Assembly (NCBI GenBank): GCA_035934555.1 | Contig: DASYXT010000046.1 | Span: 1 to 64,000, forward strand | Origin: DASYXT01 sp035934555 | GTDB taxonomy: Bacteria > Verrucomicrobiota > Verrucomicrobiia > Limisphaerales > UBA8199 | Direction: 5' to 3' | Length of the DNA stretch: 64,000 bases | Shown: piece after piece, positions 24,313 through 33,405 of the stretch | Layout of the letters: every line of letters starts with the position of its first letter | How positions within the stretch are numbered: position 1 is the stretch's first letter | The notes under the pieces: model-generated | What the model saw: only the letters and a program-made list of their open reading frames with translations | What the model was told of the DNA's origin: nothing | Database searches by the model: none | Made by a program: the position numbers and the translations under genes

Positions 24313-27300
24313 ATGATCCTCAAGCTCTTCACTTTTTCCCTGCCGTTTTTTATTTCCGTGGCAGCGGCGCAGGATGTTGGGCGTGTCTCCCCCGCGTCTT
24401 TGCCAATGCCGATGCCGAGCGCCAAACCGGTGCCGCCTGACGTGTTGCGGTCGCACAATCCGTGGAATCTGCCGATGACCGGCATGTGGAAGTTCGCGCT
24501 GACGCGCGGCAGAATTCAGGCAGGCATATTCATGCGGCCCAGCTCGGAGCAAATCGGAATTAGTGCGTCGAGTAATGAGGAGAGAAACCCGCCGGAGAAC
24601 GCGTTTGACGGCAATAACGACACTCGGTGGTGCGCCAGTGATGACAGCGTGCCGCAATGGCTGGAGACCGACCTGGGAAAGGAGCACCGGGTCACGGGCA
24701 TAAGCCTTGCCTGGGAACACCAGGACGGCGGGTATCAATGCGTCATTGAGGGCAAGAAAGATGGCGGGAAATGGGTGACGCTGGCGGATGCCTCGGCGGA
24801 ACCGGGGATTGGGGACGGACCTGTTGGGATCGCGCCGGCTGAGGTTCGCTTTGTGAGGGTGACGGTAGTAGGTCATGCCGCCGGCTCGTGGGCATCCATC
24901 CGCGAGCTTCAGGTTCACCTGGCGGATGGCGGACAAGACGAAGTTTGGCGGCCACTAGCTCAGAAGAAACCCGCCGCCCCTGAAGTGGTTTCTGACGCGT
25001 TTGCGTCGCCGACTTTTGATGACGCGAGCTGGGATAACCTCCCGGTTCCTTCGAACTGGGAAATGTATGGTTATTCGGTGCCGACCTATGGCTCGGTGGA
25101 CACGACGGCCGGCCAGTATCGGCGCTGGGTGAAGGTGCCGGCGGCATGGGCGGGCCGGAAAATTTATTGGCATTTCGACGGCGCGCTGGACGGGGCCGAA
25201 GTTTTTATCAACGGGCAGAAGGCCGGTTACCACGAAAGCGGCTACACGGCTTGGAACATTGATTTGACCGGTTTGGTAAAACCCGGCGAGCGCAATCTGT
25301 TCGCGGTGCGCGTGTCCAAATCCGTCCCTTCCAGCGACTGCGAGACTGGCGACTATCAATGCATGGGGGGGATTTATCGCGACACGTCGTTAATTGCCGT
25401 TCCGCAGACGTACGTCTCCGACATCACGGTGCAGACGCCCCTGGATGAGAATTATCGCAATGCGACGCTCAAGGTGAGTGTGAAGGTCGCTGGCAGGCCC
25501 GGCGAATCGGTTGCCATTGCGGGCGATCTGTTTGCGGCGAAAACCCAAAAGGCAACCGGCGTAACAATCTCCGGCTCGGCGCGGCTCGGGGCCGACGGCA
25601 CGGGCACCATCGCAATGAGCGTGCCGGTCGAGGGGCCGGCGCTGTGGTCGGCCGAAAAGCCAAACCTTTATTATGTCGTGATGCGGCTCGCCGGCGGCGG
25701 CAAGACCCTTGAGCAGGTCGAGCAGCGGTTCGGCTTCAAGCAAATCGATTTCAAGAACAACATCGTGCTGTGGAACGGACGTCCCATCAAATGCACCGGC
25801 ACCTGCCGCCACGATTATTGGGCCGACAAGGGGTTTGCCTTGAGCGAGACGAACTGGCAGCAAGACCTGGCGATGATGAAAGCCGCGAACATCAACGCCA
25901 TCCGCACCAGCCATTACAACCACGCCCAACGGTTCCTCGAACTATGCGAGGAAAAAGGCATGTACATCCTCGATGAAGTTCCTTACTGCTGGATCAACGA
26001 CGAGGTCAAAAACCCGGCTTATGCGCCGTATCTGCTGCAACGCGCCGCCGAAACGCTTGCCCGCGATAAGAACCGTCCGTGCGTGCTGGCCTGGAGCATC
26101 GGCAACGAAAACCCCATGGGACCGGATTCTCAACTGGTGATGGACCTGGTGCGGGCAACCGACCCGACGCGCCCGGCGTTTGTTTCCTGCACGCCGCCGC
26201 GCCAGGTTCAGGGCCAACTTTGGGAAGATGATCATTATCCCTCGCCTGGTCAGGTGGACGGTATTATCAGGCGTGGGCGCGCGGCGAACTTCTCTGAGAA
26301 CCCCCACACGTTCTGGCAGCCAGAGACGCGGAATTACGACCCTGGCGCGCATGATCTATGGGCCGAGGCGATGCTGGGTGTGTGGCAGAGGGTCTGGGCC
26401 GCACCCACCATTCTCGGCTCGTTTATTTGGGAATGGCAGAACCAGGGCATTGCGGACAAAAATGCTCCCGCCCCTCATGCCGGCCCGTGGGGTCCGGATA
26501 ATCTGCGGCAGGAAAACAACAAGGGGATTGTCACGGCCTACCGTGTGCCCAAGCCTGAATGGTGGATCGTCAAGCAGGTCTATAGCCCGATACAGATTGG
26601 GACGCAGACGCTTTCAGCTAACAGCGGAATGTTCACCGTGCCGATCACCAACCGCTACTCGTTCACAGATTTGAACGAATTCACCTGCCGCTGGACCGCT
26701 TATCAAGGCAGGAAGGTTTTGCAGAGCGGTTCTAAACGCATCGCGTGTGCGCCGTCAGAATCAGTGGAAGAGTCATTTCCGGCGCCTGGTGGAGTAACGA
26801 AGCTGCGCGTGGAATTCGAGCATGCCGATGGAACTTCTGTGGTAGCGGTGAATCTGGCGGTGGCCGGCGCGCCGGTTCCGCAACCGCCCGCAGCACTGGC
26901 CGCCGGCAGCGCGTTGACCACTCAGGACACGCCGGACGCGCTTGTGATAGCAAACAACCTGCAAACAATTATTTTCGACAAGGGCACCGGCGCCATCCGG
27001 TCGTGGCATGTCCACGGCAAACCGCTCGTCGTTGGCGGGCCGACGCTCAACCTGGGCGAGGCAAAGAAAGACAACGAAAGGTCCTTTTATCACGCGCATA
27101 ATCCACCAATCACGCAGAACGCGCGGGTGACCGCGGCTGCCGCCGGCGCCGACGGCAGTATCCGCGTGGCAGTCAGCGCCGAGGTTCTGACGGCCGCCGG
27201 CGGAAGCACGCTCGGCACGCTCACGGCCACATACGACGTTAAACCCGATGCTCAAATTACGCTGAGCTGGAACTTCGATTGGAGCGCCGAGAACAAGAAC

Positions 27301-27696
27301 CTCTGGGAAGACGGCCTGAAAGTCTCCCTGCCCGCTAAAATGACGCGCATGAGCTGGTTGCGCGATTCCTATTTCACGGACTATCCCGCCGGACAAATCG
27401 GCGAGCCGTCGGGTGCCTGCCGCGCGGACGATATTCAGTTCCGAGCTTCGAAACGCAACCTCCACTGGCTCACGCTGAGCGACAGCGCAGGTGTTGGCCT
27501 GGTGCTGCTGCCGGTTGCAGGGACGCAGCTAATCGGCCGGGCGAATTCGAGCGCCGGCGGCACGACTCTCCTGGCTAGCCGCGAAGTTGCCGGACCGCGG
27601 GACCTCAGCGGCAATTGGGTTTCTGATCACGATATCAAGGCCCGCAAAGGCAAGGCGCTGTCGGGCGCTTTCATACTCCGGGCGCTGGCGCCGTAG
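24313..27696 (+). CDS. exported GH2-family beta-glycosidase with discoidin-type domain
   Basis: 1127 aa. ATG 24313 begins the signal peptide MILKLFTFSLPFFISVAAAQ; ATG 24289 is a longer alternative. An F5/8-C (CBM32-like) domain near residues 80-205 (PPENAFDGNNDTRWCASDD) is inserted inside the GH2 N-terminal sandwich, which resumes with VPSNWEMYGYSVPTYGS. The TIM barrel carries GTCRHDYWADKGFALSE, NAIRTSHYNHAQRFLELCEE and acid/base WSIGNENP; C-terminal sandwich domains follow. Likely a beta-galactosidase or related enzyme on plant polysaccharide. It forms a pair with the GH116 gene. Confidence 0.88.
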   Translation: MILKLFTFSLPFFISVAAAQDVGRVSPASLPMPMPSAKPVPPDVLRSHNPWNLPMTGMWKFALTRGRIQAGIFMRPSSEQIGISASSNEERNPPENAFDGNNDTRWCASDDSVPQWLETDLGKEHRVTGISLAWEHQDGGYQCVIEGKKDGGKWVTLADASAEPGIGDGPVGIAPAEVRFVRVTVVGHAAGSWASIRELQVHLADGGQDEVWRPLAQKKPAAPEVVSDAFASPTFDDASWDNLPVPSNWEMYGYSVPTYGSVDTTAGQYRRWVKVPAAWAGRKIYWHFDGALDGAEVFINGQKAGYHESGYTAWNIDLTGLVKPGERNLFAVRVSKSVPSSDCETGDYQCMGGIYRDTSLIAVPQTYVSDITVQTPLDENYRNATLKVSVKVAGRPGESVAIAGDLFAAKTQKATGVTISGSARLGADGTGTIAMSVPVEGPALWSAEKPNLYYVVMRLAGGGKTLEQVEQRFGFKQIDFKNNIVLWNGRPIKCTGTCRHDYWADKGFALSETNWQQDLAMMKAANINAIRTSHYNHAQRFLELCEEKGMYILDEVPYCWINDEVKNPAYAPYLLQRAAETLARDKNRPCVLAWSIGNENPMGPDSQLVMDLVRATDPTRPAFVSCTPPRQVQGQLWEDDHYPSPGQVDGIIRRGRAANFSENPHTFWQPETRNYDPGAHDLWAEAMLGVWQRVWAAPTILGSFIWEWQNQGIADKNAPAPHAGPWGPDNLRQENNKGIVTAYRVPKPEWWIVKQVYSPIQIGTQTLSANSGMFTVPITNRYSFTDLNEFTCRWTAYQGRKVLQSGSKRIACAPSESVEESFPAPGGVTKLRVEFEHADGTSVVAVNLAVAGAPVPQPPAALAAGSALTTQDTPDALVIANNLQTIIFDKGTGAIRSWHVHGKPLVVGGPTLNLGEAKKDNERSFYHAHNPPITQNARVTAAAAGADGSIRVAVSAEVLTAAGGSTLGTLTATYDVKPDAQITLSWNFDWSAENKNLWEDGLKVSLPAKMTRMSWLRDSYFTDYPAGQIGEPSGACRADDIQFRASKRNLHWLTLSDSAGVGLVLLPVAGTQLIGRANSSAGGTTLLASREVAGPRDLSGNWVSDHDIKARKGKALSGAFILRALAP

Positions 27697-27700
27697 GGGC

Positions 27701-27735
27701 GGAGATCAGAGATCAGAGACCAGAAATCAGAAGTC
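27701..27735. repeat. degenerate GATCAGA tandem tract
   Basis: GGAGATCAGAGATCAGAGAC then CAGAAATCAGAAGTC: about five variants of a 7-base unit directly after the GH2 stop codon. It resembles the tract before the GH2 gene. Confidence 0.7.
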
Positions 27736-27793
27736 GGCATCGTGCAAGAGTCAATGAAAACACAGAATGATTCCCCCCTCAGTGGAGGCGGGC

Positions 27794-27874
27794 GGAGCGC
27801 GGACTTTAGTCCGCAGCAAGGTCCGATGGGGCGGGATTCTCGAATGTTGCGGCGGACTAAAGTCAGCGCTCCGG
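27794..27874. repeat. REPIN-like element at the 5' end of the GH116 gene
   Basis: An 81-bp element. The left arm GGAGCGCGGACTTTAGTCCG continues CAGCA; the right arm TGCGGCGGACTAAAGTCAGC continues GCTCC. The arms are inverted repeats of each other, and the left arm is itself palindromic (GCGGACT-TT-AGTCCGC). It lies 21 bp upstream of the likely start codon. Confidence 0.8.
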
Positions 27875-27894
27875 CGCCAGTCGCGCTTTCACAA

Positions 27895-30800
27895 ATGGGA
27901 CACAACGATTGTCGTGAGGCCTGCGGCTGCAAGTCTGGGTTGCCGCGGCGGGATTTTCTCGGGCTGGTCGGTGCGGGCGCGGTGGGGTTGCTGTCCTCGC
28001 GGTTGCCGGTGATGGCGGGGCCGTTCGAGTTGGCCGATTTTGAGAAGTTGGTGCCGCCGGATAAGAAACTCAATCCCGCCTGGGTAAAATCGCTGTTCGA
28101 GAGAGGCACCCCGACCGTCTATCGGGGCGACGCTGAGCTGAAGTATATCGGCATGCCGGTGGGCGGAATTAACAGTGGGCAGCTTTACCTCGGCGGCGAC
28201 GGCACGCTGTGGCACTGGGACATATTCAATCAGCACTGGGGCACCGGCGACGCTCACTACGCTCACCCGCCGCTGCCGCATTCTCAAATCCACCAGGGGT
28301 TCAGGCTGCGCATCGATAGTGGGGCCCAGCCAAAGGAATTCACGCTCGACCGAGCCGGCTTTTCGGACGTGAGCTTCAGCGGCCAATATCCCATCGGCAT
28401 CGTGGAATACAAAGATCCCGGCTGTCCCCTCGAGGTGAGGCTGGAGGCCTTTTCGCCGTTTATACCGCTCGATGTCGAGAACTCCAGCCTGCCAGTGACG
28501 GTGATGCATTACAGCATCAAGAATACTTCGGCGACGGTCATCGAGGCGACGCTCGCGGGTGTGTTGGAGAATGCCGTGTGCATCGAGAGTCGCAACAGCA
28601 TGCCCGGCACGCAGCGCAATCGGATCCTGGATCTGCCGAGGATGACATTTTTGAGTTGCAGCGCAGAAGAGCCGGCGCCGTCGGATGCCGCCAAAGCCGA
28701 TTCCGTTTTTGAGAACTGGGACCAGGACACATTTACGGGTTGGACGGTGGAAGGCGATGCGTTCGGCAAAGGTCCGGTTAAACGCTCGGATTTTCCCGGC
28801 TACATGGGCGAGATCGGCGGTGAAGGGGCGCGCGTCGCCAATTCCCATGCGGCTGCTCCTGGTGCATCTGTCGAAGAGAAAGATGCGAAGACGGGCAAAC
28901 TGATCAGCAAGGACTTCACGATTCAGCACGCTTTCATTCGCGCCTGGATAGGAGGTGGCAATCATGCCGGAAAGACCTGCCTGAATGTGGTGGTTGACGG
29001 CAAGGTCGTGGGGAGTCTTGCCGGGTCGAACGAGAACCGTCTTGGTTTGAAGACGCTGGATGTGCGCCAATTCAAAGGCAGACCTGCGCACATCGAAATC
29101 GTCGATGCGGAAACGGGCCCCTGGGGCAACATCGGCGTCGGGCGTATCCTCTTCACCGACCACGCTTTTTCAGGTAAGTTTGAGGATTTGGAAGACTACG
29201 GCACGATGGGGTTGGCGTTGCTCGGGCCGCCCGCCGAACACCGCTTGGCCGCGGCGCAACCAAACGGCCTCACCGGCAATCCGGGCGACGAGGCTTCAGC
29301 GCCTTTCGATAAAAAGCTCCTCGGAGCGCTGGGCCGCAAATTCAAACTGGACCCCGCGCAGTCGGCCGATGTCACCTTTGTGCTGTCCTGGCATTTCCCT
29401 AATCTGCGAATGGGCGGATTTGGCAAGCGGGATGACCGGGTGGGCCGCCATTACGAAACCCGATTTCACTCCGCACAGGAGGTCGCTGGACATGTCGCGG
29501 CGTCCTTTGATTCGCTTTCCAACCAGACGCGTCTGTGGCGCGATACGTGGTATGACTCGACGCTGCCCTATTGGTTTTTGGACCGGACGTTTCAGAATAT
29601 TTCCACGCTGGCCACCTCGACACTGTATCGGTTCAGTGACGGACGGCTCTATGGCAATGAAGGCGTGGGTTGCTGCGCCGGCACGTGCACGCATGTCTAT
29701 CACTACGAACAGGCGTTGGGGCGGTTATTCCCGCAACTGGACGTTCTCCTGCGCGAGCGGGCCGACTTCAATCCGAAGGCCGGGTTCAATGCGGACGGCG
29801 GCATCGGCATGCGGGGGGAGTTCGACCGCACACCGGCGGTGGATGGACAAGCGGGTGTGATTCTACGCGCCTATCGCGATCACCAGATGTCGGTGGATTC
29901 GGCTTTTCTCCGCGAGTATTGGCAGAGCATCAAGCAAGCCATCCAATACCTGATTCGCCAGGACGGCAACGGCGACGGCATTCTGGGCGGCGCGCAGCAT
30001 AATACCCTCGACGCCGCCTGGTATGGCGAGGTCCCTTGGTTGAGCTCGCTTTACCTGGCGGCGCTGCATGCCGGTGAAGCGATGGCGCTGGAAATGAAAG
30101 ATGAAACCTTTGCTGCGCAGTGCCGCGCGCTCCATGTTCGCGGCGCGGCCAACTTCGTCGCCCAAATGTGGAAGCCGCAATACGGCTATTTCGTTCAGGT
30201 GCCGGACCCGGCGCATAAGGGGATGGTGGGGGCTTACGACGGTTGTGATATCGACCAGGTCTTTGGACAGGAATGGGCGTTCCAAGTGGGACTCGGACGG
30301 GTGCTGCCGGCCGCGGAGACGAGGAAAGCACTGGCCGCCATCTGGCGTTTTAACTTCACGCCTGACGTCGGCCCCTATCGGAAAGTCCACAAGACCGGGC
30401 GCTGGTATGCGATGTCCGGCGAAGGCGGCGTGATTGGCTGCACGTGGCCCTTTGGCGATGCGAGCCGCGTTCCCACCGACTTCGATTACTATTTCAACGA
30501 GTGCATGCCGGGTTTCGAATATGAACCGGCCGCGCACATGATCTGGGAAGGCATGGTCATGGAAGGCTTCGCCATCGCGCGCACGCTGCACGACCGTTAC
30601 CACGCCTCGCGCCGAAATCCGTGGAATGAGGTTGAGTGCGGCGATCATTATGCGCGCTCCATGTCCAGCTATGGATTATTCACCGCGGCGTGCGGCTTTG
30701 AATACCACGGGCCCAAAGGTTACCTCGCGTTCGAGCCGCGCGTAACTCCGGAGGATTTCCGCGCGCCTTTTACCAGCGCGGAAGGGTGGGGCACGTACAG

Positions 30801-31032
30801 CCAAAAGGAGGCCGGGTTGGAGAAAACTGCCGCGCTGGAAATCAAATGGGGCAAGCTGCGCCTTAAGACGCTGGCACTCGCCGCCAAAGCCGCTCCGCTT
30901 TCGGTTCGCGGGGAGCTCAGCGGCAGACCCATGCCTCTGAGCAGTCAGTTCAAGGACGGACGAGTATGGCTCACCTTTGCTGCGGAGGTTCAACTGACCG
31001 CGGGCCAGCGGCTGCAGGTTGCGCTGAGCTGA
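27895..31032 (+). CDS. Tat-exported GH116-family glycosidase (GBA2-like)
   Basis: 1045 aa from ATG 27895, whose N-terminus carries the twin-arginine motif PRRDFLGLVGAGAVG. The frame stays open 51 codons upstream, but that part is encoded by the REPIN-like repeat and would bury the leader. KYIGMPVGGINSGQLYLGGD and FNQHWGTGDAH start the N-terminal beta-sandwich typical of GH116; the (alpha/alpha)6 catalytic barrel contains EGVGCCAGTCTHVYHYEQAL, WYGEVPWLSSLYLAALH and NEVECGDHYARSM. An inserted jelly-roll domain with a W-DQDTFTGWTVEGDAFG opening lies near residues 265-440. Substrates are probably beta-glucosides or xylosides. Confidence 0.88.
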   Translation: MGHNDCREACGCKSGLPRRDFLGLVGAGAVGLLSSRLPVMAGPFELADFEKLVPPDKKLNPAWVKSLFERGTPTVYRGDAELKYIGMPVGGINSGQLYLGGDGTLWHWDIFNQHWGTGDAHYAHPPLPHSQIHQGFRLRIDSGAQPKEFTLDRAGFSDVSFSGQYPIGIVEYKDPGCPLEVRLEAFSPFIPLDVENSSLPVTVMHYSIKNTSATVIEATLAGVLENAVCIESRNSMPGTQRNRILDLPRMTFLSCSAEEPAPSDAAKADSVFENWDQDTFTGWTVEGDAFGKGPVKRSDFPGYMGEIGGEGARVANSHAAAPGASVEEKDAKTGKLISKDFTIQHAFIRAWIGGGNHAGKTCLNVVVDGKVVGSLAGSNENRLGLKTLDVRQFKGRPAHIEIVDAETGPWGNIGVGRILFTDHAFSGKFEDLEDYGTMGLALLGPPAEHRLAAAQPNGLTGNPGDEASAPFDKKLLGALGRKFKLDPAQSADVTFVLSWHFPNLRMGGFGKRDDRVGRHYETRFHSAQEVAGHVAASFDSLSNQTRLWRDTWYDSTLPYWFLDRTFQNISTLATSTLYRFSDGRLYGNEGVGCCAGTCTHVYHYEQALGRLFPQLDVLLRERADFNPKAGFNADGGIGMRGEFDRTPAVDGQAGVILRAYRDHQMSVDSAFLREYWQSIKQAIQYLIRQDGNGDGILGGAQHNTLDAAWYGEVPWLSSLYLAALHAGEAMALEMKDETFAAQCRALHVRGAANFVAQMWKPQYGYFVQVPDPAHKGMVGAYDGCDIDQVFGQEWAFQVGLGRVLPAAETRKALAAIWRFNFTPDVGPYRKVHKTGRWYAMSGEGGVIGCTWPFGDASRVPTDFDYYFNECMPGFEYEPAAHMIWEGMVMEGFAIARTLHDRYHASRRNPWNEVECGDHYARSMSSYGLFTAACGFEYHGPKGYLAFEPRVTPEDFRAPFTSAEGWGTYSQKEAGLEKTAALEIKWGKLRLKTLALAAKAAPLSVRGELSGRPMPLSSQFKDGRVWLTFAAEVQLTAGQRLQVALS

Positions 31033-31089
31033 ATTGCGGAAGACAAACGTCCTGGTGAACGGCTGACCCAATGCCGGCGGGGGCTCCAG

Positions 31090-31115
31090 CGAAGGTTTGC
31101 CTTCGGGGGGTTTTT
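31090..31115 (+). terminator. possible intrinsic terminator after the GH116 gene
   Basis: CGAAGG-TTTG-CCTTCG forms a 6-bp stem followed by GGGGG and TTTTT (31111-31115). It lies 58 bp after the GH116 stop and 17 bp before the next start codon, so it would separate the glycosidases from the transporter operon. Confidence 0.45.
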
Positions 31116-31131
31116 CCCCCATGCTCTATCC

Positions 31132-32415
31132 ATGGCGGCGGAGCCGTTAATTCCGGTAGCGGTGGTGCTGGTTTTTGCCGCAAGCAGCTTCTTCTTTTCG
31201 CTGGCGGAAACCGCCCTTTTTTCACTTAGCAAATGGCAGGTGCGCCAGTTGGCGCAAGCCCGGGGTGCCCGTGGCGAGTTGGTCGGCCAGTTGTTGGGGC
31301 AACCCCAGGATCTGCTCGCGACCATCGCCTTGGGTAATACCGCCGCCAACGGGGCGTTGGTCGGGGTCGGGTTATGGGAGGGTTTGCACGGGCATTGGCT
31401 GCTTTGGGCCACGGTGGCCGCGCTGCTCGTGCTCATTTTGATTGTTTGCGAGGTGCTTCCCAAAACGATGGCGGTGCGGCGGCCAGAGTTGTGGGCGCTG
31501 CGGGTCGCGCGGCCACTATCGTTCACCCTGGCGCTGACGTTGCCGCTGTGTCGAGTGACCCAACGGCTCAACGCCGGCATTTTGCGCGCGCTGCTGCCGC
31601 GCAGTTTCCAACCGCAGCCCGGGTTGACGGATGCCGATTACCAGGAACTCCTCGAGCTGGCTTACCAACAGGGGACGCTGGCGCAGTCCGAGAAGGAAAT
31701 CATCTTACAGATCATCACGCTGGACCGGCGTATGGCCAAAGAAGTCATGAAACCGCGGTCACAAATGTTCGCTATCTCGGATGAATTGTCGATTGAGGAG
31801 ATGATCGCGGCGGCGCGGCGTTTCAAGCATCGGCGGCTGCCGATCTATGACGAGAGCCCGGACACAATTGTCGGTGTGCTCAACACGCGGGCGTTGTTGC
31901 TGAACCCGGACGGGGATTTGGCGGATGTGATTGAGTTTCCATCGTTTGTGCCGGAAACGATGAATCTGCTGCGGTTGCTCAAGAGCCTCCAACGACAGCA
32001 GCGCGGGCTGGCGATCGTGCTGGACGAATTCGGCGGCACCGCCGGGCTGGTGACCATGGAAGATATTTTGGAGGAAATGATCGGCAAAATCCGCGACGAG
32101 CTGGAGTCGGATGGGTTTGTGATGGAGAAGCTGGGGCCGGGCGCCTGGCGGGTGAGCGGTTTGCTGCGGGTGGACGACTTCCGGCGGGAGTATCCGCCGC
32201 TGGGTGAGGTGGCGGAGGTCGAAACGATGGGGGGGCTGATGATGAGCCTGGTGGACGTGGTGCCCGCGCCCGGAGACACCGCCAATTACCGCGGCTTGAA
32301 GCTGACGGCGCAGGTCACTGATGAGCGACGTGTGCGGGAGTTGCTGGTCGAGGCCGTCAAAGGAACGAAGCCTGGCAAACCCGCGAGTCCCAATTCGGAA
32401 CCGGAGATTTTATAA
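31132..32415 (+). CDS. CNNM/CorC-type transporter, full length (paralogue 1)
   Basis: 427 aa. An N-terminal DUF21 (CNNM) membrane domain of about 190 residues (LAETALFSLSKWQVRQLAQA, ATIALGNTAANGALVGVGL) is followed by a CBS pair (VMKPRSQMFAISDELSIEEM, LDEFGGTAGLVTMEDILEE) and a CorC/HlyC C-terminal domain. The family includes Mg2+/Co2+ exporters and is often annotated as hemolysin C-like. It is first of three consecutive paralogues; the stop overlaps the next start (TAATG). Confidence 0.9.
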   Translation: MAAEPLIPVAVVLVFAASSFFFSLAETALFSLSKWQVRQLAQARGARGELVGQLLGQPQDLLATIALGNTAANGALVGVGLWEGLHGHWLLWATVAALLVLILIVCEVLPKTMAVRRPELWALRVARPLSFTLALTLPLCRVTQRLNAGILRALLPRSFQPQPGLTDADYQELLELAYQQGTLAQSEKEIILQIITLDRRMAKEVMKPRSQMFAISDELSIEEMIAAARRFKHRRLPIYDESPDTIVGVLNTRALLLNPDGDLADVIEFPSFVPETMNLLRLLKSLQRQQRGLAIVLDEFGGTAGLVTMEDILEEMIGKIRDELESDGFVMEKLGPGAWRVSGLLRVDDFRREYPPLGEVAEVETMGGLMMSLVDVVPAPGDTANYRGLKLTAQVTDERRVRELLVEAVKGTKPGKPASPNSEPEIL

Positions 32416-33404
32416 TGGCGACCGAACCTATCATCTGGGTGGTGTTTGGCGTGTGCGCCATTTTGAGCTTTATCCTTTCGGGGATGGAAGCCGGAGTATT
32501 TGCGCTGAGCCGTTTGCGGATTCGCCAGCAGATGCGCGTGGGTCGCCGTTCGGCCAAAGTGCTGCACCAGTACCTCGAGAACCCGGAGGATTTTCTCTGG
32601 ACCATTCTGGTAGGCAACACGGTGGCGAACTTTGTGATTTTGGGGTGGTCCGTGGTGATGCTGGTGCGTGTGCTGCGCGGGCATCCGGTGTGGTTTGCCT
32701 TCGTTTATGCCGGCATTGTGCTGCTGCTCTACGCGTTTTTCGATTTCCTCCCCAAAATGCTTTTCCGCCAGTATCCGACCCGTTTGTGCCTGGCGTTGGC
32801 GCGGCCCTTTCGTGCGTTGCATGCGGGGTTGCGACCGTTGGTGTGGGGCGTGGAATGGTGCTCGGACCTGTTGCTGCGTTGGCGCGGGGGCAATGTTTTC
32901 ACGGGCCATTTGTTCGGCAATCGTGAGGAATTGCGCCTGGTGATGCAGGAATCTTCGCAGGCGCTCACCTCCGAGGAGCGCGTGATGATCAATCGCGTGC
33001 TGGATTTGCAAAGCCTCACCGTCCGGCAGGTGATGGTGCCGCTGGAGCAGGCCCCCACCGTGACGGCGCAAACCTCGATTGGCGCCGCGCTTGAACTCGT
33101 GCGCCAGCGGCCGGCTGGCCGGTTGCCGGTCTGGGGTGAGCGCGATGGGCGGCGCCGAATCATCGGGCTGGTCCACGTGGACTCGCTTTTGTTTCAGACC
33201 GGTCTGGACCCGGCGCGGCCGGTCGTCGAGCAGGTGAAACCCGCTTTGTACCTGGAAGAAGATTTGCGGTTGGAATTGGCGTTGCGCCGCATGCAGCGCG
33301 GGGGCCAACGCCTGGCGGTGGTGCTCGGCCGCGAGCGCAGCGAGATTGGCCTGCTGAGCCTGGAGGATGTGCTGAAAGCGATTTTCGGGCAGGTGAGTTT
33401 GTAA
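32415..33404 (+). CDS. CNNM-type transporter lacking the CorC domain (paralogue 2)
   Basis: 329 aa. DUF21 domain with FILSGMEAGVFALSRLRIRQ and ILVGNTVANFVILG, then a CBS pair (LTVRQVMVPLEQAPTVTAQT, RSEIGLLSLEDVLKAIFG). It ends at the CBS domain, about 100 residues shorter than its neighbours, and lacks the acidic CorC/HlyC lid. Its CBS region is also divergent (no DEYGGT loop). The start overlaps the previous stop and its stop is one base before the third gene, so the three are one transcription unit; it may form a heteromer (inference). Confidence 0.88.
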   Translation: MATEPIIWVVFGVCAILSFILSGMEAGVFALSRLRIRQQMRVGRRSAKVLHQYLENPEDFLWTILVGNTVANFVILGWSVVMLVRVLRGHPVWFAFVYAGIVLLLYAFFDFLPKMLFRQYPTRLCLALARPFRALHAGLRPLVWGVEWCSDLLLRWRGGNVFTGHLFGNREELRLVMQESSQALTSEERVMINRVLDLQSLTVRQVMVPLEQAPTVTAQTSIGAALELVRQRPAGRLPVWGERDGRRRIIGLVHVDSLLFQTGLDPARPVVEQVKPALYLEEDLRLELALRRMQRGGQRLAVVLGRERSEIGLLSLEDVLKAIFGQVSL

Positions 33405-33405
33405 T

